DNA of 64,000 nucleotides from Atherix ibis (lineage: Eukaryota > Arthropoda > Insecta > Diptera > Athericidae). The position numbers were made by a program, and so were the translations under genes. Location of the stretch: the NCBI GenBank assembly GCA_958298945.1, contig OY282610.1:54189044-54253043 (forward strand), written 5' to 3'. Below, in pieces: positions 36,342 to 49,343 of this stretch (its first letter is position 1; every line of letters starts with the position of its first letter). The notes below the pieces were generated by a model. The model was not told where the DNA came from. It searched no databases and worked only from the letters and a program-made list of their open reading frames with translations.

Positions 36342-37961
36342 ATTTATTCTGAAAGGATATTCCTTTTTCGATCAGGATAATATGGATCTAGAAGGCTATG
36401 TTAAAGTGTATGTAATGAAACCATGAAACAAATTGCCATTTTTATCCAAAAAAGCAAACTTTATTTTTAAAAAAATACAGCGAACTTTAGGTATTTTTTT
36501 TTAAAACGCCTGGAAAAATTTTTCCTGTAAGGACTTTTTTAGTCCGATTAGGATAATAAGAATAATTATTAGTTTCACATATGTATGCGCATTAACATCA
36601 TTATACAAATTTTCGAAAAAATTTCCTTTTTCATAGAAAAATAGAAATTTAAAAAAAAATTTAATGATCTTTTGGCAAATTTTTCTCAAAACTCCCACCG
36701 AAATTTATCGTGACATGTCATTTTCCTTCCAATCATTATATTAAGAGTCACAGAAGGTTTGCCTGAAAGTGTGCAATGACACCACAAAATAAATTCTAAA
36801 AAACCTTAATTTTTATACAAAAAAAACGAATTTTAATAAAGAAAACAATTAATTTTATGAATTTTTTCTCAAAATCACCAACAAAAATTTATCCAGAAAG
36901 GATATTCTCATTCCAATCGAAAAAATATGTATTGGAGAAGCTTTGCCTGAAAGTACGCAATGACACCATAAAAACAATTCTAAAAACCTTAATTTGTATA
37001 CAAAAAAAACGAATTTTAAAAAAGAAAACTATAAATTTTATGAATTTTTTCTCAAAATCACCAACAAAAATTTATCCAGAAAGGATATTCTCATTCCAAT
37101 CGAGAAAATATGTATTGGAGAAGCTTTGCCTGAAAGTACGCAATGACACCATAAAAACAATTCTAAAAACCTTAATTTGTATACAAAAAAAAACGAATTT
37201 TAGGAAAGAAAACTATAAATTTTATGAATTTTTTCTCAAAATCACCAACAAAAATTTATCCAGAAAGGATATTCTCATTTCAATCGAGAAAATATGCATT
37301 GGAGAAGCTTTGCCTAAAAGTACGCAATGACACCATAAAAACCGTTCTAAAAACCTTAATTTTTATACAAAAAAAACGAATTTTAAGAAAGAAAACTATA
37401 AATTTTATGAATTTTTTCTCAAAATCACCAACAAAAATTTATCCAGAAATGATATTCTCATTCCAATCGAGAAAATATGCATTGGAGAAGCTTTGCCTGA
37501 AAGTACGCAATGACACCATAAAAACAATTCTAAAAACCTTAATTTTTATACAAAAAAAATGAATTTTAAGAAAGAAAACCATAAATTTTATGAATTTTTT
37601 CTCAAAACCACCAACAAAAATTTATCCAGAAAGAATTTTCTCATTCCAATGAGAATAATATGAATTGGAGAAGCTTTGCCTGAAAGTGCACAATCATACC
37701 CCAAACAAACATCTCCAAAAAACCACCATTTTCATAGAGAAAAACAAATTTTAAGAGAAAGTGGACTCAGTGTAATAATTGTTGCCTCCTATTTTTTGAG
37801 AAAACTGGGTGCCTGGTGTAAAAATTGGATTTTCGTGAATATTGTCACAAATTTTCGAATTTTTGTGGTTTTTTGCATATCTGTAGGTGGTCAATTTATT
37901 TTGCTTTCAGTAAATAAAAAATTTAATTTTAGGCAATTTTTTTTTAATAGTGCTCACAAAA
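36342..37961 (+). repeat. HOR unit U24, n=4, 1620 bp
   Basis: Counterpart of U20, with the same gattagg, cacagaagg, ttttaaaaaagaaaac and atctgtaggtgg. Private: cattatacaaattt in B. Confidence 0.95.
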
Positions 37962-40136
37962 ATTTATTCTGAAAGGATATTCCTTTTTCGATCAGGATAA
38001 TATGGATCTAGAAGGCTATGTTAAAGTGTATGTAATGAAACCATGAAACAAATTGCCATTTTTATCCAAAAAAGCAAACTTTATTTTTAAAAAAATACAG
38101 CGAACTTTAGGTATTTTTTTTTAAAACGCCTGGAAAAAATTTTCCTGTAAGGACTTTTTTAGTCCGATCAGGATAATAAGAATAATTATTAGTTTCACAT
38201 ATGTATGCGCATTAACATCATTAAACAAATTTTCGAAAAAATTTCCTTTTTCATAGAAAAATAGAAATTTAAAAAAAAATTTAATGATCTTTTGGCAAAT
38301 TTTTCTCAAAACTCCCACCGAAATTTATCGTGACATGTCATTTTCCTTCCAATCATTATATTAAGAGTCATAGAAGGTTTGCCTGAAAGTGTGCAATGAC
38401 ACCACAAAATAAATTCTAAAAAACCTTAATTTTTATACAAAAAAAAACGAATTTTAATAAAGAAAACAATTAATTTTATGAATTTTTTCTCAAAATCACC
38501 AACAAAAATTTATCCAGAAAGGATATTCTCATTCCAATCGAGAAAATATGTATTGGAGAAGCTTTGCCTGAAAGTACGCAATGACACCATAAAAACAATT
38601 CTAAAAACCTTAATTTGTATACAAAAAAAAACGAATTTTAAGAAAGAAAACTATAAATTTTATGAATTTTTTCTCAAAATCACCAACAAAATTTTATCCA
38701 GAAAGGATATTCTCATTCCAATCGAAAAAATATGTATTGGAGAAGCTTTGCCTGAAAGTACGCAATGACACCATAAAAACAATTCTAAAAACCTTAATTT
38801 GTATACAAAAAAAAACGAATTTTAGGAAAGAAAACTATAAATTTTATGAATTTTTTCTCAAAATCACCAACAAAAATTTATCCAGAAAGGATATTCTCAT
38901 TCCAATCGAGAAAATATGCATTGGAGAAGCTTTGCCTAAAAGTACGCAATGACACCATAAAAACCGTTCTAAAAACCTTAATTTTTATACAAAAAAAACG
39001 AATTTTAATAAAGAAAACAATTAATTTTATGAATTTTTTCTCAAAATCACCAACAAAAATTTATCCAGAAAGGATATTCTCATTCCAATCGAGAAAATAT
39101 GCATTGGAGAAGCTTTGCCTAAAAGTACGCAATGACACCATAAAAACCGTTCTAAAAACCTTAATTTTTATACAAAAAAAAAACGAATTTTAAGTAAGAA
39201 AACCATAAATTTTATGAATTTTTTCTCAAAATCACCAACAAAAATTTATCCAGAAATGATATTCTCATTCCAATCGAGAAAATATGTATTGGAGAAGCTT
39301 TGCCTGAAAGTACGCAATGACACCATAAAAACAATTCTAAAAACCTTAATTTGTATACAAAAAAAAACGAATTTTAGGAAAGAAAACTATAAATTTTATG
39401 AATTTTTTCTCAAAATCACCAACAAAAATTTATCCAGAAAGGATATTCTCATTCCAATCGAGAAAATATGCATTGGAGAAGCTTTGCCTAAAAGTACGCA
39501 ATGACACCATAAAAACCGTTCTAAAAACCTTAATTTTTATACAAAAAAAAACGAATTTTAAGAAAGAAAACCATAAATTTTATGAATTATTTCTCAAAAT
39601 CAACAACAAAAATTTATCCAGAAAGGATATTCTCATTCCAATCGAGAAAATATGCATTGGAGAAGCTTTGCCTGAAAGTACGCAATGACACCATAAAAAC
39701 AATTCTAAAAACCTTAATTTTTATACAAACAAAATGAATTTTAAGAAAGAAAACCATAAATTTTATGAATTTTTTCTCAAAACCACCAACAAAAATTTAT
39801 CCAGAAAGAATTTTCTCATTCCAATGAGAATAATATGAATTGGAGAAGCTTTGCCTGAAAGTGCACAATCATACCCCAAACAAACATCTCCAAAAAACCA
39901 CCATTTTCATAGAGAAAAACAAATTTTAAGAGAAAGTGGACTCAGTGTAATAATTGTTGCCTCCTATTTTTTGAGAAAACTGGGTGCCTGGTGTAAAAAT
40001 TGGATTTTCGTGAATATTGTCACAAATTTTCGAATTTTTGTGGTTTTTTGCATATCTTTAGGTGGTCAATTTATTTTGCTTTCAGTAAATAAAAAATTTA
40101 ATTTTAGGCAATTTTTTTTTAATAGTGCTCACAAAA
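37962..40136 (+). repeat. HOR unit U25, n=7, 2175 bp
   Basis: Counterpart of U21. Same seven-D order and the same acaaaattttatcc, ttaagtaagaaaacc and gaattatttctc markers. Differs in A-run lengths and has the standard ataaaaaccg where U21 has ataacaaccg. Confidence 0.94.
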
Positions 40137-42311
40137 ATTTATTCTGAAAGGATATTCCTTTTTCGATCAGGATAATATGGATCTAGAAGGCTATGTTAAA
40201 GTGTATGTAATGAAACCATGAAACAAATTGCCATTTTTATCCAAAAAAGCAAACTTTATTTTTAAAAAAATACAGCGAACTTTAGGTATTTTTTTTTAAA
40301 ACGCCTGGAAAAAATTTTCCTGTAAGGACTTTTTTAGTCCGATCAGGATAATAAGAATAATTATTAGTTTCACATATGTATGCGCATTAACATCATTAAA
40401 CAAATTTTTGAAAAAATTTCCTTTTTCATAGAAAAATAGAAATTTAAAAAAAAATTTAATGATCTTTTGGCAAATTTTTCTCAAAACTCCCACCGAAATT
40501 TATCGTGACATGTCATTTTCCTTCCAATCATTATATTAAGAGTCATAGAAGGTTTGCCTGAAAGTGTGCAATGACACCACAAAATAAATTCTAAAAAACC
40601 TTAATTTTTATACAAAAAAAACGAATTTTAATAAAGAAAACAATTAATTTTATGAATTTTTTCTCAAAATCACAAACAAAAATTTATCCAGAAAGGATAT
40701 TCTCATTTCAATCGAGAAAATATGTATTGGAGAAGCTTTGCCTGACAGTACGCAATGACACCATAAAAACAATTCTAAAAACCTTAATTTGTATACAAAA
40801 AAAAACGAATTTTAAGAAAGAAAACTATAAATTTTATGAATTTTTTCTCAAAATCACCAACAAAAATTTATCCAGAAAGGATATTCTCATTCCAATCGAG
40901 AAAATATGTATTGGAGAAGCTTTGCCTGAAAGTACGCAATGACACCATAAAAACAATTCTAAAAACCTTAATTTGTATACAAAAAAAAAACGAATTTTAG
41001 GAAAGAAAACTATAAATTTTATGAATTTTTTCTCAAAGTCACCAACAAAAATTTATCCAGAAAGGATATTCTCATTCCAATCGAGAAAATATGCATTGGA
41101 GAAGCTTTGCCTAAAAATACGCAATGACACCATAAAAACCGTTCTAAAAACCTTAATTTTTATACAAAAAAAACGAATTTTAATAAAGAAAACAATTAAT
41201 TTTATGAATTTTTTCTCAAAATCACCAACAAAAATTTATCCAGAAAGGATATTCTCATTCCAATCGAGAAAATATGCATTGGAGAAGCTTTGCCTAAAAG
41301 TACGCAATGACACCATAAAAACCGTTCTAAAAACCTTAATTTTTATACAAAAAAAAACGAATTTTAAGTAAGAAAACCATAAATTTTATGAATTTTTTCT
41401 CAAAATCACCAACAAAAATTTATCCAGAAATGATATTCTCATTCCAATCGAGAAAATATGTATTGGAGAAGCTTTGCCTGAAAGTACGCAATGACACCAT
41501 AAAAACAATTCTAAAAACCTTAATTTGTATACAAAAAAAAACGAATTTTAGGAAAGAAAACTATAAATTTTATGAATTTTTTCTCAAAATCACCAACAAA
41601 AATTTATCCAGAAAGGATATTCTCATTCCAATCGAGAAAATATGCATTGGAGAAGCTTTGCCTAAAAGTACGCAATGACATCATAAAAACCGTTCTAAAA
41701 ACCTTAATTTTTATACAAAAAAAAAACGAATTTTAAGAAAGAAAACCATAAATTTTATGAATTTTTTCTCAAAATCACCAACAAAAATTTATCCAGAAAG
41801 GATATTCTCATTTCAATCGAGAAAATATGCATTGGAGAAGCTTTGCCTGAAAGTACGCAATGACACCATAAAAAAAATTCTAAAAACCTTAATTTTTATA
41901 CAAACAAAATGAATTTTAAGAAAGAAAACCATAAATTTTATGAATTTTTTCTCAAAACCACCAACAAAAATTTATCCAGAAAGAATTTTCTCATTCCAAT
42001 GAGAATAATATGAATTGGAGAAGCTTTGCCTGAAAGTGCACAATCATACCCCAAACAAACATCTCCAAAAAACCACCATTTTCATAGAGAAAAACAAATT
42101 TTAAGAGAAAGTGGACTCAGTGTAATAATTGTTGCCTCCTATTTTTTGAGAAAACTGGGTGCCTGGTGTAAAAATTGGATTTTCGTGAATATTGTCACAA
42201 AATTTCGAATTTTTGTGGTTTTTTGCATATCTTTAGGTGGTCAATTTATTTTGCTTTCAGTAAATAAAAAATTTAATTTTAGGCAATTTTTTTTTAATAG
42301 TGCTCACAAAA
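40137..42311 (+). repeat. HOR unit U26, n=7, 2175 bp
   Basis: Counterpart of U22 through the last D (ataaaaaaaattct, acaaacaaaatg), with ctcaaagtcacc private. E is standard rather than E*, and F has tcacaaaatttcg, shared with U27 and U30. The 7.59-kb correspondence ends at this E. Confidence 0.94.
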
Positions 42312-43751
42312 ATTTATTCTGAAAGGATATTCCTTTTTCGATCAGGATAATATGGATCTAGAAGGCTATGTTAAAGTGTATGTAATGAAACCATGAAACA
42401 AATTGCCATTTTTATCCAAAAAAGCAAACTTTATTTTTAAAAAAATACAGCGAACTTTAGGTATTTTTTTTTAAAACGCCTGGAAAAAATTTTCCTGTAA
42501 GGACTTTTTTAGTCCGATCAGGATAATAAGAATAATTATTAGTTTCACATATGTATGCGCATTAACATCATTAAACAAATTTTCGAAAAAATTTCCTTTT
42601 TCATAGAAAAATAGAAATTTAAAAAAAAATTTAATGATCTTTTGGCAAATTTTTCTCAAAACTCCCACCGAAATTTATCGTGACATGTCATTTTCCTTCC
42701 AATCATTATATTAAGAGTCATAGAAGGTTTGCCTGAAAGTGTGCAATGACACCACAAAATAAATTCTAAAAAACCTTAATTTTTATACAAAAAAAAACGA
42801 ATTTTAATAAAGAAAACAATTAATTTTATGAATTTTTTCTCAAAATCACCAACAAAAATTTATCCAGAAAGGATATTCTCATTCCAATCGAAAAAATATG
42901 TATTGGAGAAGCTTTGCCTGAAAGTACGCAATGACACCATAAAAACAATTCTAAAAACCTTAATTTGTATACAAAAAAAAAACGAATTTTAGGAAAGAAA
43001 ACTATAAATTTTATGAATTTTTTCTCAAAATCACCAACAAAAATTTATCCAGAAAGGATATTCTCATTCCAATCGAGAAAATATGCATTGGAGAAGCTTT
43101 GCCTGAAAGTACGCAATGACACCATAAAAACCGTTCTAAAAACCTTAATTTTTATACAAAAAAAAACGAATTTTAAGAAAGAAAACCATAAATTTTATGA
43201 ATTTTTTCTCAAAATCACCAACAAAAATTTATCCAGAAATGATATTCTCATTCCAATCGAGCAAATATGCAATGGAGAAGCTTTGCCTGAAAGTACGCAA
43301 TGACACCATAAAAACAATTCTAAAAACCTTAATTTTTATACAAACAAAATGAATTTTAAGAAAGAAAACCATAAATTTTATGAATTTTTTCTCAAAACCA
43401 CCAACAAAAATTTATCCAGAAAGAATTTTCTCATTCCAATGAGAATAATATGAATTGGAGAAGCTTTGCCTGAAAGTGCACAATCATACCCCAAACAAAC
43501 ATCTCCAAAAAACCACCATTTTCATAGAGAAAAACAAATTTTAAGAGAAAGTGGACTCAGTGTAATAATTGTTGCCTCCTATTTTTTGAGAAAACTGGGT
43601 GCCTGGTGTAAAAATTGGATTTTCGTGAATATTGTCACAAAATTTCGAATTTTTGTGGTTTTTTGCATATCTTTAGGTGGTCAATTTATTTTGCTTTCAG
43701 TAAATAAAAAATTTAATTTTAGGCAATTTTTTTTTAATAGTGCTCACAAAA
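42312..43751 (+). repeat. HOR unit U27, n=3, 1440 bp
   Basis: Three D monomers. The last D has gagcaaatatgcaatgg, which changes the dyad's right arm, and acaaacaaaatg. E and F match U26, including tcacaaaatttcg. Confidence 0.95.
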
Positions 43752-45556
43752 ATTTATTCTGAAAGGATATTCCTTTTTCGATCAGGATAATATGGATCTA
43801 GAAGGCTATGTTAAAGTGTATGTAATGAAACCATGAAACAAATTGCCATTTTTATCCAAAAAAGCAAACTTTATTTTTAAAAAAATACAGCGAACTTTAG
43901 GTATTTTTTTTTAAAACGCCTGGAAAAAATTTTCCTGTAAGGACTTTTTTAGTCCGATCAGGATAATAAGAATAATTATTAGTTTCACATATGTATGCGC
44001 ATTAACATCATTAAACAAATTTTCGAAAAAATTTCCTTTTTCATAGAAAAATAGAAATTTAAAAAAAAATTTAATGATCTTTTGGCAAATTTTTCTCAAA
44101 ACTCCCACCGAAATTTATCGTGACATGTCATTTTCCTTCCAATCATTATATTAAGAGTCATAGAAGGTTTGCCTGAAAGTGTGCAATGACACCACAAAAT
44201 AAATTCTAAAAAACCTTAATTTTTATACAAAAAAAAACGAATTTTAATAAAGAAAACAATTAATTTTATGAATTTTTTCTCAAAATCACCAACAAAAATT
44301 TATCCAGAAAGGATATTCTCATTCCAATCGGAAAAATATGTATTGGAGAAGCTTTGCCTGAAAGTACGCAATGACACCATAAAAACAATTCTAAAAACCT
44401 TAATTTGTATACAAAAAAAAACGAATTTTAAGAAAGAAAACTATAAATTTTATGATTTTTTTCTCAAAATCACCAACAAAAATTTATCCAGAAAGGATAT
44501 TCTCATTCCAATCGAGAAAATATGTATTGGAGAAGCTTTGCCTGAAAGTACGCAATGACACCATAAAAACAATTCTAAAAACCTTAATTTGTATACAAAA
44601 AAAAACGAATTTTCAGAAAGAAAACTATAAATTTTATGAATTTTTTCTCAAAATCACCAACAAAAATTTATCCAGAAAGGATATTCTCATTCCAATCGAG
44701 ACAATATGCATTGGAGAAGCTTTGTCTAAAAGTACGCAATGACACCATAAAAACCGTTCTAAAAACCTTAATTTTTATACAAAAAAAACGAATTTTAATA
44801 AAGAAAACAATTAATTTTATAAATTTTTTCTCAAAATCACCAACAAAAATTTATCCAGAAAGGATATTCTCATTCCAATCGAGAAAATATGCATTGGAGA
44901 AGCTTTGCCTAAAAGTACGCAATGACACCATAAAAACCGTTCTAAAAACCTTAATTTTTATACAAAAAAAACGAATTTTAAGAAAGACAACCATAAATTT
45001 TATGAATTTTTTCTCAAAATCACCAACAAAAATTTATCCAGAAATGATATTCTCATTCCAATCGAGAAAATATGCATTGGAGAAGCTTTGCCTGAAAGTA
45101 CGCAATGACACCATAAAAAAAATTCTAAAAACCTTAATTTTTATACAAAAAAAATGAATTTTAAGAAAGAAAACCATAAATTTTATGAATTTTTTCTCAA
45201 AACCACCAACAAAAACTTATCCAGAAAGAATTTTCTCATTCCAATGAGAATAATATGAATTGGAGAAGCTTTGCCTGAAAGTGCACAATCATACCCCAAA
45301 CAAACATCTCCAAAAAACCACCATTTTCATAGAGAAAAACAAATTTTAAGAGAAAGTGGACTCAGTGTAATAATTGTTGCCTCCTATTTTTTGAGAAAAC
45401 TGGGTGCCTGGTGTAAAAATTGGATTTTCGTGAATATTGTCACAAATTTTCGAATTTTTGTGGTTTTTTGTATATCTTTAGGTGGTCAATTTATTTTGCT
45501 TTCAGTAAATAAAAAATTTAATTTTAGGCATTTTGTTTTTAATAGTGCTCACAAAA
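43752..45556 (+). repeat. HOR unit U28, n=5, 1805 bp
   Basis: Markers shared with U31: tgatttttttctc, gagacaatatgc, aagacaacc, ataaaaaaaattct and ttttttgtatatc in F. Private: tcggaaaaatatg, aattttcagaaag, tttgtctaaaag, tataaattttttc and ggcattttgttttt. Confidence 0.95.
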
Positions 45557-47168
45557 ATTTATTCTGAAAGGATATTCCTTTTTCGATCAGGATAATATGG
45601 ATCTAGAAGGCTATGTTAAAGTGTATGTAATGACATCAACAAATTGCCATTTTTATCCAAAAAAGCAAACTTTATTTTTAAAAAAATACAGCGAACTTTA
45701 GGTATTTTTTTTTAAAACGCCTGGAAAAAATTTTCCTGTAAGGACTTTTTTAGTCCGATCAGGATAATAAGAATAATTATTAGTTTCACATATGTATGCG
45801 CATTAACATCATTAAACAAATTTTCGAAAAAATTTCCTTTTTCATAGAAAAATAGAAATTTAAAAAAAAATTTAATGATCTTTTGGCAAATTTTTCTCAA
45901 AACTCCCACCGAAATTTATCGTGACATGTCATTTTCCCTCCAATCATTATATTAAGAGTCAAAGAAGGTTTGCCTGAAAGTGTGCAATGACACCACAAAA
46001 TAAATTCTAAAAAACCTTAATTTTTATACAAAAAAAACGAATAAAGAAAACAATTAATTTTATGAATTTTTTCTCAAAATCACCAACAAAAATTTATCCA
46101 GAAAGGATATTCTCATTCCAATCGAGAAAATATGTATTGGAGAAGCTTTGCCTGAAAGTACGCAATGACACCATAAAAACAATTCTAAAAACCTTAATTT
46201 GTATACAAAAAAAAACGAATTTTAAGAAAGAAAACTATAAATTTTATGAATTTTTTCTCAAAATCACCAACAAAAATTTATCCAGAAAGGATATTCTCAT
46301 TCCAATCGAAAAAATATGTATTGGAGAAGCTTTGCCTGAAAGTACGCAATGACACCATAAAAACAGTTCTAAAAACCTTAATTTGTATACAAAAAAAAAA
46401 CGAATTTTAGGAAAGAAAACTATAAATTTTATGAATTTTTTCTCAAAATCACCAACAAAAATTTATCCAGAAAGAATATTCTCATTCCAATCGAGAAAAT
46501 ATGCATTGGAGAAGCTTTGCCTAAAAGTACGCAATAACACCATAAAAACCGTTCTAAAAACCTTAATTTTTATACAAAAAAAACGAATTTTAAGAAAGAA
46601 AACCATAAATTTATGAATTTTTTCTCAAAATCACCAACAAAAATGTATCCAGAAATGATATTCTCATTCCAATCGAGAAAATATGCATTGGAGAAGCTTT
46701 GCCTGAAAGTACGCAATGACATCATAAAAACAATTCTAAAAACCTTAATTTTTATACAAAAAAAATGAATTTTAAGAAAGAAAACCATAAATTTAATGAT
46801 TTTTTTCTCAAAACCACCAACAAAAATTTATCCAGAAAGAATTTTCTCATTCCAATGAGAATAATATGAATTGGAGAAGCTTTGCCTGAAAGTGCACAAT
46901 CATACCCCAAACAAACATCTCCAAAAAACCACCATTTTCATAGAGAAAAACAAATTTTAAGAGAAAGTGGACTCAGTGTAATAATTGTTGCCTCCTATTT
47001 TTTGAGAAAACTGGGTGCCTGGTGTAAAAATTTGGATTTTCGTGAATATTGTCACAAATTTTCGAATTTTTGTGGTTTTTTGCATATCTTTAGGTGGTCA
47101 ATTTATTTTGCTTTCAGTAAATAAAAAATTTAATTTTAGGCAATTTTTTTTTAATAGTGCTCACAAAA
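45557..47168 (+). repeat. HOR unit U29, n=4, 1612 bp
   Basis: A lacks 4 bp (atgacatcaacaaattg), as in U32. C has ccctccaatc, gtcaaagaagg and a 6-bp loss (acgaataaag). Markers shared with U32: gcaataacacc, ccataaatttatg and aaaatgtatccag. E has one extra T (gtaaaaatttgg). Confidence 0.95.
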
Positions 47169-49343
47169 ATTTATTCTGAAAAGATATTCCTTTTTCGATC
47201 AGGATAATATGGATCTAGAAGGCTATGTTAAAGTGTATGTAATGAAACCATGAAACAAATTGCCATTTTTATCCAAAAAAGCAAACTTTATTTTTAAAAA
47301 AATACAGCGAACTTTAGGTATTTTTTTTTAAAACGCCTGGAAAAAATTTTCCTGTAAGGACTTTTTTAGTCCGATCAGGATAATAAGAATAATTATTAGT
47401 TTCACATATGTATGCGCATTAACATCATTAAACAAATTTTCGAAAAAATTTCCTTTTTCATAGAAAAATAGAAATTTAAAAAAAAATTTAATGATCTTTT
47501 GGCAAATTTTTCTCAAAACTCCCACCGAAATTTATCGTGACATGTCATTTTCCTTCCAATCATTATATTAAGAGTCATAGAAGGTTTGCCTGAAAGTGTG
47601 CAATGACACCACAAAATAAATTCTAAAAAACCTTAATTTTTATACAAAAAAAACGAATTTTAATAAAGAAAACAATTAATTTTATGAATTTTTTCTAAAA
47701 ATCACCAACAAAAATTTATCCAGAAAGGATATTCTCATTCCAATCGAGAAAATATGTATTGGAGAAGCTTTGCCTGAAAGTACGCAATGACACCATAAAA
47801 ACAATTCTAAAAACCTTAATTTGTATACAAAAAAAAACGAATTTTAAGAAAGAAAACTATAAATTTTATGAATTTTTTCTCAAAATCACCAACAAAAATT
47901 TATCCAGAAAGGATATTCTCATTCCAATCGAGAAAATATGTATTGGAGAAGCTTTGCCTAAAAGTACGCAATGACACCATAAAAACAATTCTAAAAACCT
48001 TAATTTGTATACAAAAAAAAAACGAATTTTAGGAAAGAAAACTATAAATTTTATGAATTTTTTCTCAAAATCACCAACAAAAATTTATCTAGAAAGGATA
48101 TTCTCATTCCAATCGAGAAAATATGCATTGGAGAAGCTTTGCCTAAAAGTACGCAATGACACCATAAAAACCGTTCTAAAAACCTTAATTTTTATACAAA
48201 AAAAACGAATTTTAATAAAGAAAACAATTAATTTTATGAATTTTTTCTCAAAATCACCAACAAAAATTTATCCAGAAAGGATATTCTCATTCCAATCGAG
48301 AAAATATGCATTGGAGAAGCTTTGCCTAAAAGTACGCAATGACACCATAAAAACCGTTCTAAAAACCTTAATTTTTATACCAAAAAAAACGAATTTTAAG
48401 TAAGAAAACCATAAATTTTATGAATTTTTTCTCAAAATCACCAACAAAAATTTATCCAGAAATGATATTCTCATTCCAATCGAGAAAATATGTATTGGAG
48501 AAGCTATGCCTGAAAGTACGCAATGACACCATAAAAACAATTCTAAAAACCTTAATTTGTATACAAAAAAAAAACGAATTTTAGGAAAGAAAACTATAAA
48601 TTTTATGAATTTTTTCTCAAAATCACCAACAAAAATTTATCCAGAAAGGATATTCTCATTCCAATCGAGAAAATATGCATTGGAGAAGCTTTGCCTAAAA
48701 GTACGCAATGACATCATAAAAACCGTTCTAAAAACCTTAATTTTTATACAAAAAAAAACGAATTTTAAGAAAGAAAACCATAAATTTTATGAATTTTTTC
48801 TCAAAATCACCAACAAAAATTTATCCAGAAAGGATATTCTCATTCCAATCGAGAAAATATGCATTGGAGAAGCTTTGCCTGAAAGTACGCAATGACACCA
48901 TAAAAAAAATTCTAAAAACCTTAATTTTTATACAAACAAAATGAATTTTAAGAAAGAAAACCATAAATTTTATGAATTTTTTCTCAAAACCACCAACAAA
49001 AATTTATCCAGAAAGAATTTTCTCATTCCAATGAGAATAATATGAATTGGAGAAGCTTTGCCTGAAAGTGCACAATCATACCCCAAACAAACATCTCCAA
49101 AAAACCACCATTTTCATAGAGAAAAACAAATTTTAAGAGAAAGTGGACTCAGTGTAATAATTGTTGCCTCCTATTTTTTGAGAAAACTGGGTGCCTGGTG
49201 TAAAAATTGGATTTTCGTGAATATTGTCACAAAATTTCGAATTTTTGTGGTTTTTTGCATATCTTTAGGTGGTCAATTTATTTTGCTTTCAGTAAATAAA
49301 AAATTTAATTTTAGGCAATTTTTTTTTAATAGTGCTCACAAAA
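47169..49343 (+). repeat. HOR unit U30, n=7, 2175 bp
   Basis: Seven D monomers, closest to U26: same ttaagtaag, gacatcat, ataaaaaaaattct, acaaacaaaatg and tcacaaaatttcg. Private: ctgaaaagatattcc in A, ttttttctaaaaatc, tatctagaaagg (an XbaI site in a D), ataccaaaaaaaacg and gaagctatgcc (HindIII lost). Confidence 0.94.

Larger units (their letters stand above)
34439..42028 (+). repeat. 7.59-kb super-repeat, copy II (U22 E* to U26 last D)
   Basis: Unit lengths 1620, 1620, 2175, 2175, matching copy I one for one. By eye I find only around a dozen substitutions plus A-run changes between the copies. The right edge is set where U26 shows standard E (gtgcacaatc) in place of E*. Confidence 0.93.
43752..47168 (+). 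repeat. Super-repeat block U28-U29, copy I
   Basis: U28 shares gagacaatatgc, aagacaacc and ttttttgtatatc with U31; U29 shares the 4-bp A deletion, gcaataacacc and aaaatgtatccag with U32. The pair is preceded by U26/U27, which resemble U30. Confidence 0.85.

Noticed and set aside
26851..42028. 7.59-kb duplication as a pure assembly duplication
   Set aside because: Not fully excluded, but the copies differ at several independent substitutions (in U19/U23, U20/U24, U22/U26), and older partial copies of the same variants exist in U12-U14. I keep it as probably real.
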